Below, piece after piece: positions 7,845 to 16,775 of a stretch of DNA of 35,043 nucleotides. The notes beneath the pieces are model-generated. The model had not been told where the DNA came from, did no database searches, and saw only the letters and a list, made by a program, of their open reading frames with translations. Origin of the DNA: Bacillota bacterium (GTDB lineage Bacteria; Bacillota; DTU065); the NCBI GenBank assembly GCA_018435125.1, contig JAHDNZ010000080.1:1-35043 (forward strand), written 5' to 3'. Every line of letters starts with the position of its first letter. The stretch's first letter is position 1. Both the position numbers and the translations under genes were made by a program.

Positions 7845-9122
7845 ATGAAAAGAAGAATGCTAATAATCCTTATTTTCCTAACAAGCCTTGTGAGTCAGGC
7901 CCTAGGTACTAAGCCTTTTATTACAGGAGCATTCTGGCAGCTGCATGCCGGTTTTCTAGACGAGGAGGAAAGCTTTTGGGAAGAACAGATCGAATTTATG
8001 GAAAAGGCAGGTATTAAGACGATTATCATTCAGTCTACAGCTGATGACACTTCAAAGCTCTACACTAGTTCTAAATTGATTAAAGTAAGATTTCCAGGCC
8101 CTCTAAAAAGAGGCTTTCATGAACTTATGATAACTACTTTACCGGTGACAGTTACGGAAATAGCTACCCTTATTCCTTTTACCTATCAAGTTATCTCTCC
8201 TGAGCCGGCTCCACTTTTAACTGATGATGGCACCAAACTAAAAGACGGTGATTTTGGCAGTATCTTTAGTGCTGTAGGCTGGACAAAGGAGGCTAAAGGC
8301 CCGATAAAAATACAAATAGATCTAGCGACAGAGGCCGACTATATCGAGGCCTATTTTATGGTTACCGGTACTATCCCGGAGCTGGATACAATTACTCTGG
8401 ACCAAAAAACAGGCCAATTGTTCTTGGTTAACGATATACTTACCACTCTTCTAACTAATGCTAAAAAACACCAGATCGATGTCTGGCTGGGTTTAAAATT
8501 CAGTGATACCTGGTGGGGTAATGACTTTAAGGCTGAAAAAGAGATTGCTGATAACCTACTAACTGTAAAAGCCTTGGAAAAGTATTACGGACAGTTTGAT
8601 AATCTTAAAGGTTATTACCTTCCCCATGAATTTAGACCGGATTGGCGAGCCAAAGAAAATACAGTCTTTTTTAAAAAGCTATGTGAAGAGTTAAGACAAT
8701 TTAACAGACCTCTGGCTATAGCTCCCTTTTTCCGGGTTGAAATGCCGTTGAAAAAACATCAAAGTTTCTGGGAAGAGTTTTTAAGTGAGGTCGACTTTGA
8801 TATTCTAATGCTTCAAGATGGAATCGGCTCTGACTATTCACGTTTGGAAAAGATCCTCCCTCATTATCAAATGGTCTATTCTCTCTGTCAGAGAAAAGGG
8901 ATTGATTTTTGGTCTGATGTAGAAGTCTTTCATACCGACTCACCTAATGGAGTAGGGTATCCCGCTTCTTTTACCAAGGTAAAACAACAGTTAGAAAAGC
9001 AAGCACCATTTTGTGACAGGCTGGTTATCTTTGATTGGTTGCATTATATGAGCCCTCTTTCTAACTCAAAAGCGAAAGACCTCTACAGCGATTATTTAGC
9101 CTATCTTGGGAATATTGATTAG
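7845..9122 (+). CDS. secreted DUF4434 TIM-barrel (glycosidase-like) protein with inserted discoidin-like domain
   Basis: The 425-aa protein has a signal peptide (about 1-21) and then the DUF4434 signature FITGAFWQLH, FMEKAGIKTIIIQST and later VWLGLKFSDTWWGND and YYLPHEFRPDW, typical of TIM-barrel glycosidase-like proteins. Between about residues 85 and 180 there is an insert (LLTDDGTKLKDGDFGS, VGWTKE, IKIQIDLA) that reads like an F5/8-type or galactose-binding jelly roll. It probably acts on an extracellular polysaccharide; no activity is established for the family to my knowledge. GGAGGG precedes ATG 7845. It follows a terminator, so it likely has its own promoter. Confidence 0.8.
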   Translation: MKRRMLIILIFLTSLVSQALGTKPFITGAFWQLHAGFLDEEESFWEEQIEFMEKAGIKTIIIQSTADDTSKLYTSSKLIKVRFPGPLKRGFHELMITTLPVTVTEIATLIPFTYQVISPEPAPLLTDDGTKLKDGDFGSIFSAVGWTKEAKGPIKIQIDLATEADYIEAYFMVTGTIPELDTITLDQKTGQLFLVNDILTTLLTNAKKHQIDVWLGLKFSDTWWGNDFKAEKEIADNLLTVKALEKYYGQFDNLKGYYLPHEFRPDWRAKENTVFFKKLCEELRQFNRPLAIAPFFRVEMPLKKHQSFWEEFLSEVDFDILMLQDGIGSDYSRLEKILPHYQMVYSLCQRKGIDFWSDVEVFHTDSPNGVGYPASFTKVKQQLEKQAPFCDRLVIFDWLHYMSPLSNSKAKDLYSDYLAYLGNID

Positions 9123-9274
9123 TAGCTACTAAAATTTACAGGAATAGGCTATCTTTTTCTCGAAATTTAACCGAAAATAAAAGACAGGAGTAAACTTAAA
9201 CTGGGACGAAACTTGTCAGTAGCTTAAAATCTTTAGTGTTTGGAATAGATAACCAAGAGAGGATGGTGCTTGGC

Positions 9275-10930
9275 GTGAAGTCGGATATAGAAATAGCTCA
9301 AGAAGCTAAACTTTTGCCTATCGAGGCGATAGCGGAAAAACTTAATATTTCTGAAACCAAACTGGAGAAATATGGTCCCCATAAAGCCAAACTCCCACTC
9401 GATATAAAAGGGAGTAAACAAGGAAAATTGATTTTAGTTACGGCAATTACACCCACACCGGCAGGCGAAGGCAAAACCTGTACGGCAATTGGGTTAACTC
9501 AAGCCTTGGGCAAGCTTGGTAAACAGAGCATGGTCTGTTTAAGAGAACCGGCTCTTGGACCTACCTTTGGAATTAAAGGCGGCGCAGCAGGAGGAGGTTA
9601 TGCCCAGGTTGTTCCGATGGAAGACATTAATCTGCATTTTACGGGTGATATCCATGCGATTACCGCCGCCCACAACCTACTTTCGGCGCTAATTGATAAC
9701 CATCTTTACTTTGGCAATAAACTCGGTCTTGATCCTAGTGAAGTGACCTGGCCTTTGGTTATGGATATCAACTATAGACAGCTAAGAAGTATTGTTTTGG
9801 GTCTGGGAGGCAAAGTAGATGGCAGGCCCAGGCAGACCAGTTTTGATATTACCGTAGCCTCTGAGATTATGGCTATCCTATGTCTTTCTAAAGATCTCGA
9901 CGATCTGAAGCTAAGGTTAAGTCAGATGATCATAGGTTACACCTATCAAGGTGAGCCGGTAAAGGCTGGGGATATAGGTGGCATAGGAGCTATGGCTATT
10001 TTATTAAAAGATGCCATTAAACCGAATCTTGTCCAAACCTTAGAAGGACAGCCCGCTTTTATTCACGGTGGACCATTTGCCAATATCGCCCATGGCAATA
10101 ATAGCATTATAGCAACGAAAATGGCCTTAAGCCTTTCCGACTATGTAGTAACTGAAGGCGGTTTTGGTTCGGATCTCGGAGCAGAAAAGTTTATGGATAT
10201 TGTAGCCGGCTATAGTGGTCTAAAACCTAATGCCGTAGTTGTGGTAGCTACAGCAAGAGCGCTTAAGATGCATGGTGGAGTGGCAAAAGACAAGGTAAGT
10301 CAGGAAAATATCACAGCCCTTAAATTAGGTCTGGCTAACTTAGACAAGCATGTTACCAATATGCAAGGCTATGGAATTCCTGTGATAGTAGCTATCAATA
10401 GATTCCCAAGTGATACCAAAGCTGAGCTTGAACTAATCCAAAGCCACTGCCAAGCAAGAAATGTCGCAGTTGCTCTTTCCGAAGTAGTGGCTAAAGGCGG
10501 CGAAGGCGGAAAAGATCTAGCCAAACTGGTAGCAGAAGCAGTTAAAGAGCCTGCTAGTTTCAAACCGCTTTATGATTGGAACTTAAGTATCAAAGAGAAG
10601 TTAGAGATTATTGCTACCCGAATCTACGGAGCAGGACAAGTCTCCTACAGTAAAAAAGCGGAAGAACAGATCGCTCGTTATACCAAGCTTGGTTTTGATA
10701 AATTGCCTCTTTGTATAGCCAAGACCCAGTCTTCTTTGACTGACGATCCGGCTATAAAAGGTGCTCCCACAGGTTGGACTTTAGAAGTAAGAGAGATCCG
10801 TATTTCCAAAGGAGCAGGCTTTTTGGTTCCACTCACAGGTTCTATGATGACTATGCCAGGACTTCCTGAAATTCCGGCAGCACTCAATATGCAGATCGAC
10901 AAAGACGGCACCATTACAGGTCTATTTTAA
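9275..10930 (+). CDS. fhs: formate-tetrahydrofolate ligase
   Basis: This 551-aa cytoplasmic enzyme joins formate to tetrahydrofolate using ATP, giving 10-formyl-THF for purine synthesis or the methyl branch of the acetyl-CoA pathway. The ATP-binding loop TPTPAGEGKT is at 59-68, and ALGPTFGIKGGAAGGGYAQV and LTGSMMTMPGLPEIPAA are near-invariant family blocks. The frame extends upstream to 9236, but known Fhs proteins begin at (M)KSDIEIAQE, matching GTG 9275; GAGAGG lies 12 bases before it, a rather long spacing. folD follows after 12 bases, the usual pairing, so the two make a C1-folate operon. I see no THF riboswitch upstream. Confidence 0.97.
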   Translation: MKSDIEIAQEAKLLPIEAIAEKLNISETKLEKYGPHKAKLPLDIKGSKQGKLILVTAITPTPAGEGKTCTAIGLTQALGKLGKQSMVCLREPALGPTFGIKGGAAGGGYAQVVPMEDINLHFTGDIHAITAAHNLLSALIDNHLYFGNKLGLDPSEVTWPLVMDINYRQLRSIVLGLGGKVDGRPRQTSFDITVASEIMAILCLSKDLDDLKLRLSQMIIGYTYQGEPVKAGDIGGIGAMAILLKDAIKPNLVQTLEGQPAFIHGGPFANIAHGNNSIIATKMALSLSDYVVTEGGFGSDLGAEKFMDIVAGYSGLKPNAVVVVATARALKMHGGVAKDKVSQENITALKLGLANLDKHVTNMQGYGIPVIVAINRFPSDTKAELELIQSHCQARNVAVALSEVVAKGGEGGKDLAKLVAEAVKEPASFKPLYDWNLSIKEKLEIIATRIYGAGQVSYSKKAEEQIARYTKLGFDKLPLCIAKTQSSLTDDPAIKGAPTGWTLEVREIRISKGAGFLVPLTGSMMTMPGLPEIPAALNMQIDKDGTITGLF

Positions 10931-10942
10931 GGGGGGATACAG

Positions 10943-11782
10943 GTGATAATAGACGGAAAGGCTTTAGCCAAACAAAAAAGGGCAGAGATGGCCCAAATTG
11001 TACAAGAACTAAAAGCTATGGGGGTTACCCCTGGGCTTGCGGTAGTACTAGTAGGAGAAGATCCAGCCTCCGAGATCTATGTAAGAAATAAACATAAGGC
11101 TTGTGAGGAAGTAGGTATCTATTCGCGAGTTATTAAGCTTCCTGAAGATACCAAAGAAGAAGATCTGCTAAAGCTTATTGATGAGCTAAATCAAGACAGT
11201 GCTCTAGATGGTATTTTAGTTCAACTTCCACTTCCTAAACAGATTGACTCGGATAAAGTGATTGAAAGAATTCTGCCAAGCAAAGATGTAGATGGCTTTC
11301 ATCCGGTAAATGCCGGAAAGCTCCTTACAGGTCAAACAGGTTTTGTCTCTTGTACACCTCTAGGTATTTTAGAGCTTATAAAAAGCACCGGGATTGATAT
11401 TTCTGGCAAAGAAGCTGTAGTTATTGGCAGGAGCAATATTGTAGGAAAGCCGGTAGCTCACCTTTTGCTCCAAGAAAATGCCACTGTAACCATCTGTCAC
11501 TCCAAAACAAAAAACCTCAAAGAAGTTTGCCAAAGAGCTGATATTTTAGTAGCTGCCATTGGCAAACCTCAGCTGATTACAGCAGATTATGTTAAAGGAG
11601 GAGCTGTAGTGATTGATGTAGGTATCAATCGCCTTCCAGATGGCAAATTAGTAGGAGATGTAGCCTTTGAAACGGTAAAGGAGAAAGCATCCTATATTAC
11701 ACCTGTTCCCGGGGGAGTAGGACCAATGACAATCACAATGCTTTTAGCCAACACACTTCTAAGTGCAAAAAATAGAGTATAA
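10943..11782 (+). CDS. folD: bifunctional methylenetetrahydrofolate dehydrogenase/methenyl-THF cyclohydrolase
   Basis: This 279-aa enzyme interconverts 5,10-methylene-, methenyl- and 10-formyl-THF with NAD(P). Diagnostic residues are Y46 and K50 in [12 protein letters not shown]117 in [10 protein letters not shown], the nucleotide-binding GRSNIVGKP at 162-170, and the C-terminal [12 protein letters not shown] block. It begins with GTG 10943 behind AAGGGGGG and lies 12 bases after fhs. Together they link formate to the folate C1 pool. Confidence 0.97.
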   Translation: MIIDGKALAKQKRAEMAQIVQELKAMGVTPGLAVVLVGEDPASEIYVRNKHKACEEVGIYSRVIKLPEDTKEEDLLKLIDELNQDSALDGILVQLPLPKQIDSDKVIERILPSKDVDGFHPVNAGKLLTGQTGFVSCTPLGILELIKSTGIDISGKEAVVIGRSNIVGKPVAHLLLQENATVTICHSKTKNLKEVCQRADILVAAIGKPQLITADYVKGGAVVIDVGINRLPDGKLVGDVAFETVKEKASYITPVPGGVGPMTITMLLANTLLSAKNRV

Positions 11783-12181
11783 AACATTTTTAATTTCTTA
11801 GGCCACATTTAAATAGCTGGAGAATCGAAACTCAGTTTGCCCTCATTTAATTGACTCTAATTTCATGTAGTCAACAAGGTTTGCTTTATTTTAGACACTA
11901 GCAAATAACCCATAATCAGGTAATTAAAGAGAAATGGGCTATTTATAGAGGAAAAAGGAAATTAACTGATTTAAGTGCGGATTTTTGCCTATAAACCAGA
12001 AATATAGACTTCGAATCTAAACATAGAGCAACGATTAAATAAATAGGCGGAAGAAGTTAATTTCAACAGTTTGAGCTTTTTATCAAGAGATTTAAGTACA
12101 AAACTTCTTGCCTATGTAAAAATAGGCTAAGCCGAAAAGATGAATGTAATGAAAGTATTAAATTATAGGGAGGGCAATTAA
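11783..12181 (+). promoter_or_regulatory. 399-base flagellin leader with GCCTAT/ATAGGC repeats
   Basis: No gene is visible here. An imperfect 11-bp hairpin (11903-11913 with 11934-11944) may end the folD transcript but lacks a T run. GCCTAT or its complement ATAGGC occurs at 11987, 12043, 12110 and 12122; the last two form a 6-bp hairpin. GCCTATAA (11987-11994) and GCCGAAAA (12131-12138) resemble the sigma-D/sigma-28 -10 element GCCGATAA, but neither has a TAAA box at the right distance, so the flagellar promoter is not settled. AGGGAGGG precedes the flagellin ATG. Confidence 0.35.
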
Positions 12182-13645
12182 ATGAGAATTAATAACAACA
12201 TTATGGCACTTAATGCTCATCGCCAGTTAGCTGCTAATCAAGCTGCTGGTGCAAAATCAATGGAGAGACTATCTTCAGGACTTCGTATTAACCGTGCTGG
12301 TGACGACGCTGCAGGTCTTGCTATCTCTGAGAAGATGAGAGGGCAAATTAGGGGTCTAAAGCAAGCAGCAAGAAATGCACAAGATGGTATTTCCTTGATT
12401 CAAACTGCTGAAGGTGCATTAAATGAAACTCACTCTATTCTCCAAAGAATGAGAGAACTAGCTGTACAGTCCGCAACCGACACTAATACACCTGAGGATA
12501 GGCAGAAAATCCAAGGCGAAATAGATGAATTAGCTAAAGAACTTACCAGAATTTCAAACACGACAGAATTTAATACTCAAAACTTAATGGCCGGTGGTTT
12601 AAATAGTGTATTCCATATCGGTGCAAACAAAGATCAGAATGTTAATTTATCGATTAGTGCAATGGATGCCTCCAGCTTAGGGGTTGCAGGGCAGCTCGTT
12701 AGTCAAGGGGCAACAACTGCAGTTGGTGGTGTTACAGGAGTAACACGAGTAGGAACAGGTTTGACTGCACAGACATATAAGCTGGCGACAACCAAAACAG
12801 CTGCAACATCAGCAGGAGCTGCAACAGCTGCTGCTGGAAGTACTGGTGGAGCCAATACAAAGGGTACAATCGGTGGGGCATATACTGGAGCAGCAGATGC
12901 TCAGCTAAGAATCAAAGTTGATTCAATTGACGGCTCAAATGTTCCAACTGCAGTAAGCGTATCTTTTGATGGTGGAAATACATGGGGCTCATCTGTATCA
13001 TATAGCGCAGGTATGGATATTGGTAACGGCCTTACTTGGACAGCAGGTGCTGGATCTTACGCAGCAGGTGATACAATTTCAACTACATTTGATGCTGAAG
13101 AATTTACTATCCAACTACAGACTGCTGGTGGAGTGAATGTTGGTGATGCTGTTACTGTAAACAATGCTCAGACTAGTGCAACCATCGGTGATGCAACAAT
13201 TGATGCAACTATGGATGTTTCTTTTGCAGCTGGCGGAATAACTACAGCAGCAGCAGCAGATTTTCAGGTTGTTACAACTCAAAGTTCAAAGGTTGCAGTG
13301 ATTACTAACGGAGTTGTTACTCAATATGCAGAAACATTAGCAGGAATAAGTGTATCTTCTCAAGGAGCAGCTAATAATGCAATTGAAGTAATTGATAATG
13401 CGATTGTAAAAGTATCTTCAGAACGCTCTAAATTAGGTGCAATGCAAAATCGTCTAGACCATACTATTAGTAACCTAGGTACTTCAGCGGAGAACTTACA
13501 AGCTGCTGAATCTCGTATTCGTGATGTAGACATGGCTGCAGAGATGATGGAGTTCACAAAGAACAACATCCTACAACAAGCTTCTACAGCAATGTTGGCT
13601 CAAGCTAACGCAGCTCCTCAACTGGTACTACAACTACTCGGTTAA
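12182..13645 (+). CDS. hag: flagellin
   Basis: The 487-aa filament protein has the conserved N-terminal D0/D1 region (MRINNNIMALNAHRQL through LNETHSILQRMRELAVQSAT, about 1-145) and C-terminal D1/D0 region (LGAMQNRLDHTISNL to the end, about 418-487). These coiled-coil parts pack the filament core. The middle (about 165-380) is a variable Ala/Thr/Gly-rich surface domain with repeated VSFDGGNTWG-like strands. It ends in QLVLQLLG rather than the more common Arg-ending tail. A strong Shine-Dalgarno and single-gene layout with its own terminator fit high expression. Codon use is more even in the middle domain, as expected for a fast-changing segment. Confidence 0.95.
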   Translation: MRINNNIMALNAHRQLAANQAAGAKSMERLSSGLRINRAGDDAAGLAISEKMRGQIRGLKQAARNAQDGISLIQTAEGALNETHSILQRMRELAVQSATDTNTPEDRQKIQGEIDELAKELTRISNTTEFNTQNLMAGGLNSVFHIGANKDQNVNLSISAMDASSLGVAGQLVSQGATTAVGGVTGVTRVGTGLTAQTYKLATTKTAATSAGAATAAAGSTGGANTKGTIGGAYTGAADAQLRIKVDSIDGSNVPTAVSVSFDGGNTWGSSVSYSAGMDIGNGLTWTAGAGSYAAGDTISTTFDAEEFTIQLQTAGGVNVGDAVTVNNAQTSATIGDATIDATMDVSFAAGGITTAAAADFQVVTTQSSKVAVITNGVVTQYAETLAGISVSSQGAANNAIEVIDNAIVKVSSERSKLGAMQNRLDHTISNLGTSAENLQAAESRIRDVDMAAEMMEFTKNNILQQASTAMLAQANAAPQLVLQLLG

Positions 13646-13660
13646 TATCTTAGTAATAAC

Positions 13661-13692
13661 AAGCGACTCTGGATTTCCGGGGTCGCTTTCTT
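13661..13692 (+). terminator. intrinsic terminator of the flagellin gene, target of the intron
   Basis: A 12-bp stem with G-U pairs (13661-13672 with 13677-13688) and an ATTT loop, then TCTTAATA. The group II intron relic begins 8 bases after the stem. Confidence 0.85.
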
Positions 13693-13696
13693 AATA

Positions 13697-14200
13697 GTGT
13701 GCCACGCATGGCGATTAACTAGACGATGAAAGTCCGTTATGGGGGTATGCGCGACCAACCATTAGCCAAAGGTAAGGGCGTCTGCCGCGAGGTGGAATTT
13801 GGAGAAAGTTGGAGTCACAGCCCTGAACAGACGGACAGAAATCACAAATAAGGCTGACTTAGGGTGGATGAGCTTGCAACACAAAGCAAAGTCCAATACT
13901 ACCCGAACCCTATGTAGTAAATGCAGCGGTTACATGAGATGAAGGTTATTGCACCATCCTTGGAGAAACTGAGTGGTATGCTACTTAAAAGATTGTTTTT
14001 GTATAATGGTAACTCTCATCGATAGATGAGTTTGAACGCGTAGTAGTCAGTTTGTTCCGTAGTAGCGGAGAAGTCAGCAAAACCGGCGGAGGAAAGGGAT
14101 AGCCAAGATATTGAGTACTTGAATCACTTTCGAGAACATAAAACCTCGAAGAAGGGCTGGGTGTCAAAGAATAGGTTGGAAACCGAAGGTATTATTACTT
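13697..14200 (+). mobile_element. 5' fragment of a group II intron (IIC-like), lacking RT and domains V-VI
   Basis: The block begins GTGTG followed by the GCCA..TGGC hairpin, the usual group II 5' end. It continues with features I recall from IIC introns such as the Oceanobacillus one: GATGAAAGTCC, AAGGTAAGGGCGTCTGCC, CCCTGAACAGACGGACAG, a GGCTGACTTAGG stretch, GGATGAGCTTGCAACACAAAG with CAAAGTCC, GTAGTAAATGCAGCGG, and GAGAAGTCAGCA near 14070. No reverse transcriptase frame and no domain V hairpin follow, so only the 5' ribozyme part remains and it cannot splice. The right edge is uncertain (about 14140-14215). Insertion just behind an intrinsic terminator is typical of IIC introns. Confidence 0.75.
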
Positions 14201-14601
14201 GAGCTTATTCTAGAATACTTAAAAAAAGAGACTCTAGGAGAAATGTTTGTTTACCAGATAACAATATGTTAGATAATGGCTGTATGCTCTTTATCTTTTT
14301 TTTATTGTGAAGATAAATAAAATCCAAAAAGACGTTACAACATTCGTTAAAAAGCAAGAAATAAGGTTAGAACGTGGTAGGCATTTAATGAACTACTTAG
14401 CTTCAATCTAGAAGAACTTGGAGGCCTAGGTTGTGGGAAATATAATTTTAGAAGATTATGGGTTTATTGTCATATAACGATGTAAGAAAAAATTGAAGTG
14501 AAGTTGATTTATATCCATGTGATTTTGACTTCTTGGGAGTAATCCATTTAGATAACAAAGAGCACTACTGCTTTATTGTAGTTTGGATTTTGCTTTAGGA
14601 G
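14201..14601. other. decayed intergenic DNA with short gene remnants
   Basis: No intact gene. A plus frame around 14266-14307 reads MLDNGCMLFIFFLL and nearly repeats a fragment at 16817. Another broken plus frame around 14500-14600 contains GVIHLDNKEHYCFIVVWILL, which has a similar texture. Both look like gene debris. Nothing else is recognisable. Confidence 0.35.
14266..14295 (+). repeat. 30-base near-repeat, copy 1 (partner 16817-16846)
   Basis: Starts ATGTTAGATAATGGC and ends CTGTATGCTCTTTATC. It differs from the copy at 16817-16846 at 3 of 30 positions; two of these are synonymous in the MLDN(G/D)CMLFI frame. Confidence 0.7.
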
Positions 14602-14672
14602 TGTCAATGACCACTTAGAAAGTAGCATTTTTGGACATTAATTTTCAGCATTCTACATAGATAGAAAGAGAG

Positions 14673-14713
14673 ATGATGAGGGGGCTGAGCGGAGAGCGAA
14701 GCCCCCTCATCAT
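14673..14713 (-). terminator. 14-bp perfect hairpin after istB
   Basis: Arms 14673-14686 and 14700-14713 pair perfectly around a 13-base loop. It lies 6 bases beyond the istB stop and is followed on the minus strand by a pyrimidine-rich CTCTCTTTC. It may end IS transcription or block read-through. Confidence 0.55.
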
Positions 14714-14718
14714 TTGCA

Positions 14719-15486
14719 TCATTTGGTAAGTGGTATCATTCGAGATCGTATTCGATAACTTTCGCCTTTTAATGGGAAAACATGTGCATGGTGTAAAAGT
14801 CTATCCAAGACAGCTGCTGCTATACTTGATGAAGCAAAAAGTGTTCCCCATTCTGCAAAATCTAGATTACTAGTTATAATTAAAGAACGGGTTTCATACG
14901 CATTTGAAATAAGCTGAAAAAAATGGTCCGATGCTATTTGATTCATAGCTTGGTATCCAACTTCGTCGATTATTATTAAGTCATGTCTCAATATAGTCCG
15001 TACTTTCTTTCTAACTGTCCCGTCGACTAACGATGAGTATAAATCGTCGATTAGGTCTCCAAAGCTGTAAAAACGCACTTTATAGCCGGCTTTAATGGCC
15101 TCAAAGCCTAGGCCTATAGCTAGATGGCTCTTACCAACGCCTGGTGGACCTAGAAAGATAATATTTTCATGGTTGTTAATGAAATCGAGACGTGATAAAT
15201 CATGGATAACTTGTTGGCTTACAGAGTTTTGAAAGTTGAAATCAAAACTGTTTATGGTTTTAATATTAGGGAATTTGGCTAACTGCAGATTTTTATTCTC
15301 TAAAGTCTGATCCCTTCCGTTTACCTCATAGTTAACCAAATAGCCTAAAAAATCGAGGTAACCTGCTTCTTCTGCCATTGCAATTTCGTTAACATCATTT
15401 GGTATTCCACGTATGTGTTTTAATTTAAGTCTTTTCAAACCAGCGATCAACTGTTCTTTGTCGATTGGGGGTATTTGTCGAATCAT
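14719..15486 (-). CDS. istB: IS21-family transposition helper ATPase IstB
   Basis: The 255-aa AAA+ ATPase has Walker A GPPGVGKS at 113-120, Walker B LIIIDEVGY and the typical ending that reads like IstB/DnaC-type loaders. It works with the IstA transposase to select targets and drive strand transfer. Its ATG at 15484-15486 overlaps the TGA stop of the istA remnant (ATGA), the usual coupled arrangement. The reading frame looks full length, in contrast to istA. Confidence 0.92.
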   Translation of the reverse strand: MIRQIPPIDKEQLIAGLKRLKLKHIRGIPNDVNEIAMAEEAGYLDFLGYLVNYEVNGRDQTLENKNLQLAKFPNIKTINSFDFNFQNSVSQQVIHDLSRLDFINNHENIIFLGPPGVGKSHLAIGLGFEAIKAGYKVRFYSFGDLIDDLYSSLVDGTVRKKVRTILRHDLIIIDEVGYQAMNQIASDHFFQLISNAYETRSLIITSNLDFAEWGTLFASSSIAAAVLDRLLHHAHVFPLKGESYRIRSRMIPLTK

Positions 15487-16623
15487 TTGCCTACATCCCC
15501 ATAATAGCTAAGATCTCGTTTTTGCACCCCAATGTTATAATTTGAATCCTCTAAAATTTTACTTGGCTGGTCGGTTTCTAGGACTTCCGGACACAAGGTT
15601 ATCTTTCGTAATATATTTTTAAGTGAACTGTATCCTATTGCTTTATAATCCAAAGCTCGTCTCATTCCAGCACTTATTTGTTCTGGAGTAAATGTTTTTT
15701 TCAGTTCTATAATTTTTTCCATTTGTTCCCGCAGACTACTACATTTACCAGGTAAGTGAGCTAAATAATCCTTTGCTTCTGGTGCTAACTCTTCAAACTC
15801 GATTTCTAACTTGCTTTTTTTAGTTTTTGAAATTAAATGTGCCGGATAATGCTCATCTAATATAACTCTTTGGTTTACACCATCAACAAAAGTGTGTGAT
15901 GCTTCTAATTGGTTGTTATTATAGACTTAACGCAATTTTCAACTTTACCCTTACACTCTGGATCCTCAACCCAACATGCTCTCGGCATAAAACCATAAGT
16001 TAGTGCTACTTTTAATAAGTTCCTGTTAAATTGGATAGTACTGCCAACTCTTTCGGAGACAATGGTTTTAGCATTATCAAAAAGTAATGTCTGGGGAATA
16101 CCACCGATATAATCAAAAGCACGATGTAGAGAAGCAAAGAAAGTAGCTAAACCTAAATCTGTCACTATTTCAGCATACCTAACCCTTGACCAAGAAAGTG
16201 TAAACGCAAATGCGTATGCTTTTACCTTTTTATCACCATGGGGAATATATCCTAAATAACCCCAGTCAACCTGAGCTTGTTCACCTTCTAATGTTTCATA
16301 AGGTTTATACTCTCTTTTTTCTTTTGGGGGTCTTTTTGCTGCGACAAATCTTCTAACTGTTCTAGCGCTACCTTTGTATCCTTTTTTCTTAATCTTTCTA
16401 CACAAGCGTTCAGCCGTTAATTCTGGATATTTTTCCAAACGACTTATGATATAATTATTAAAAGGTTCTATTTTGGAAGTGCGTTCTTTGAGCTGTATGT
16501 CTTGAATATCGCTTTCGTTGTTCCAGTATTTCTATGAATTCCTAAACGTTCTGCTACTGCTATTTGGGTTAGGCCCTTATCCCGATATTTATGAATTTCC
16601 AACAATTTAGTCACCTCAATCAT
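15483..16623 (-). pseudogene. istA: IS21 transposase istA, frameshifted and internally deleted
   Basis: ATG 16623 behind AAAGGAG starts MIEVTKLLEIHKYRDKGL and continues to IHRNT, the helix-turn-helix end. Near 16524 the frame breaks; the protein resumes in another frame at YWNNESDIQDIQLKER and runs through the integrase core (QVDWGYLGYIPH, LLFDNAKTIV, CKGKVENCVK, covering the D-D-E residues) to a false stop at 15905. A third frame then carries the C-terminus (SHTFVDGVNQRVILDEHYPAHL to SYYGDVGK, stop at 15483). The part after the catalytic Glu appears shortened by roughly 100 residues, so a deletion near 15920 is likely. The first break could be a short deletion between two AATAC repeats. The transposase must be inactive. 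Confidence 0.85.
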
Positions 16624-16775
16624 TTTGCCTACTCCTTTGTCTAATTTTTTGTCACAATAGACACTTAAAGGGGTAGGCTTTTTTTACCTTTTTTTATGAC
16701 TAAAATGCTGAATTTCTTGTCCGTTTTTGCACATTTTTAATGGCCATTTATGCACATTATAACTTGTCCATTAAC

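Noticed and set aside
9123-9274. THF riboswitch before fhs
   Set aside because: The region has neither the expected hairpins nor the conserved THF-aptamer sequence.
13985-14167. 60-aa minus-strand frame in the intron relic
   Set aside because: It lies in structured intron RNA sequence, has no ribosome site and no protein-like motifs.
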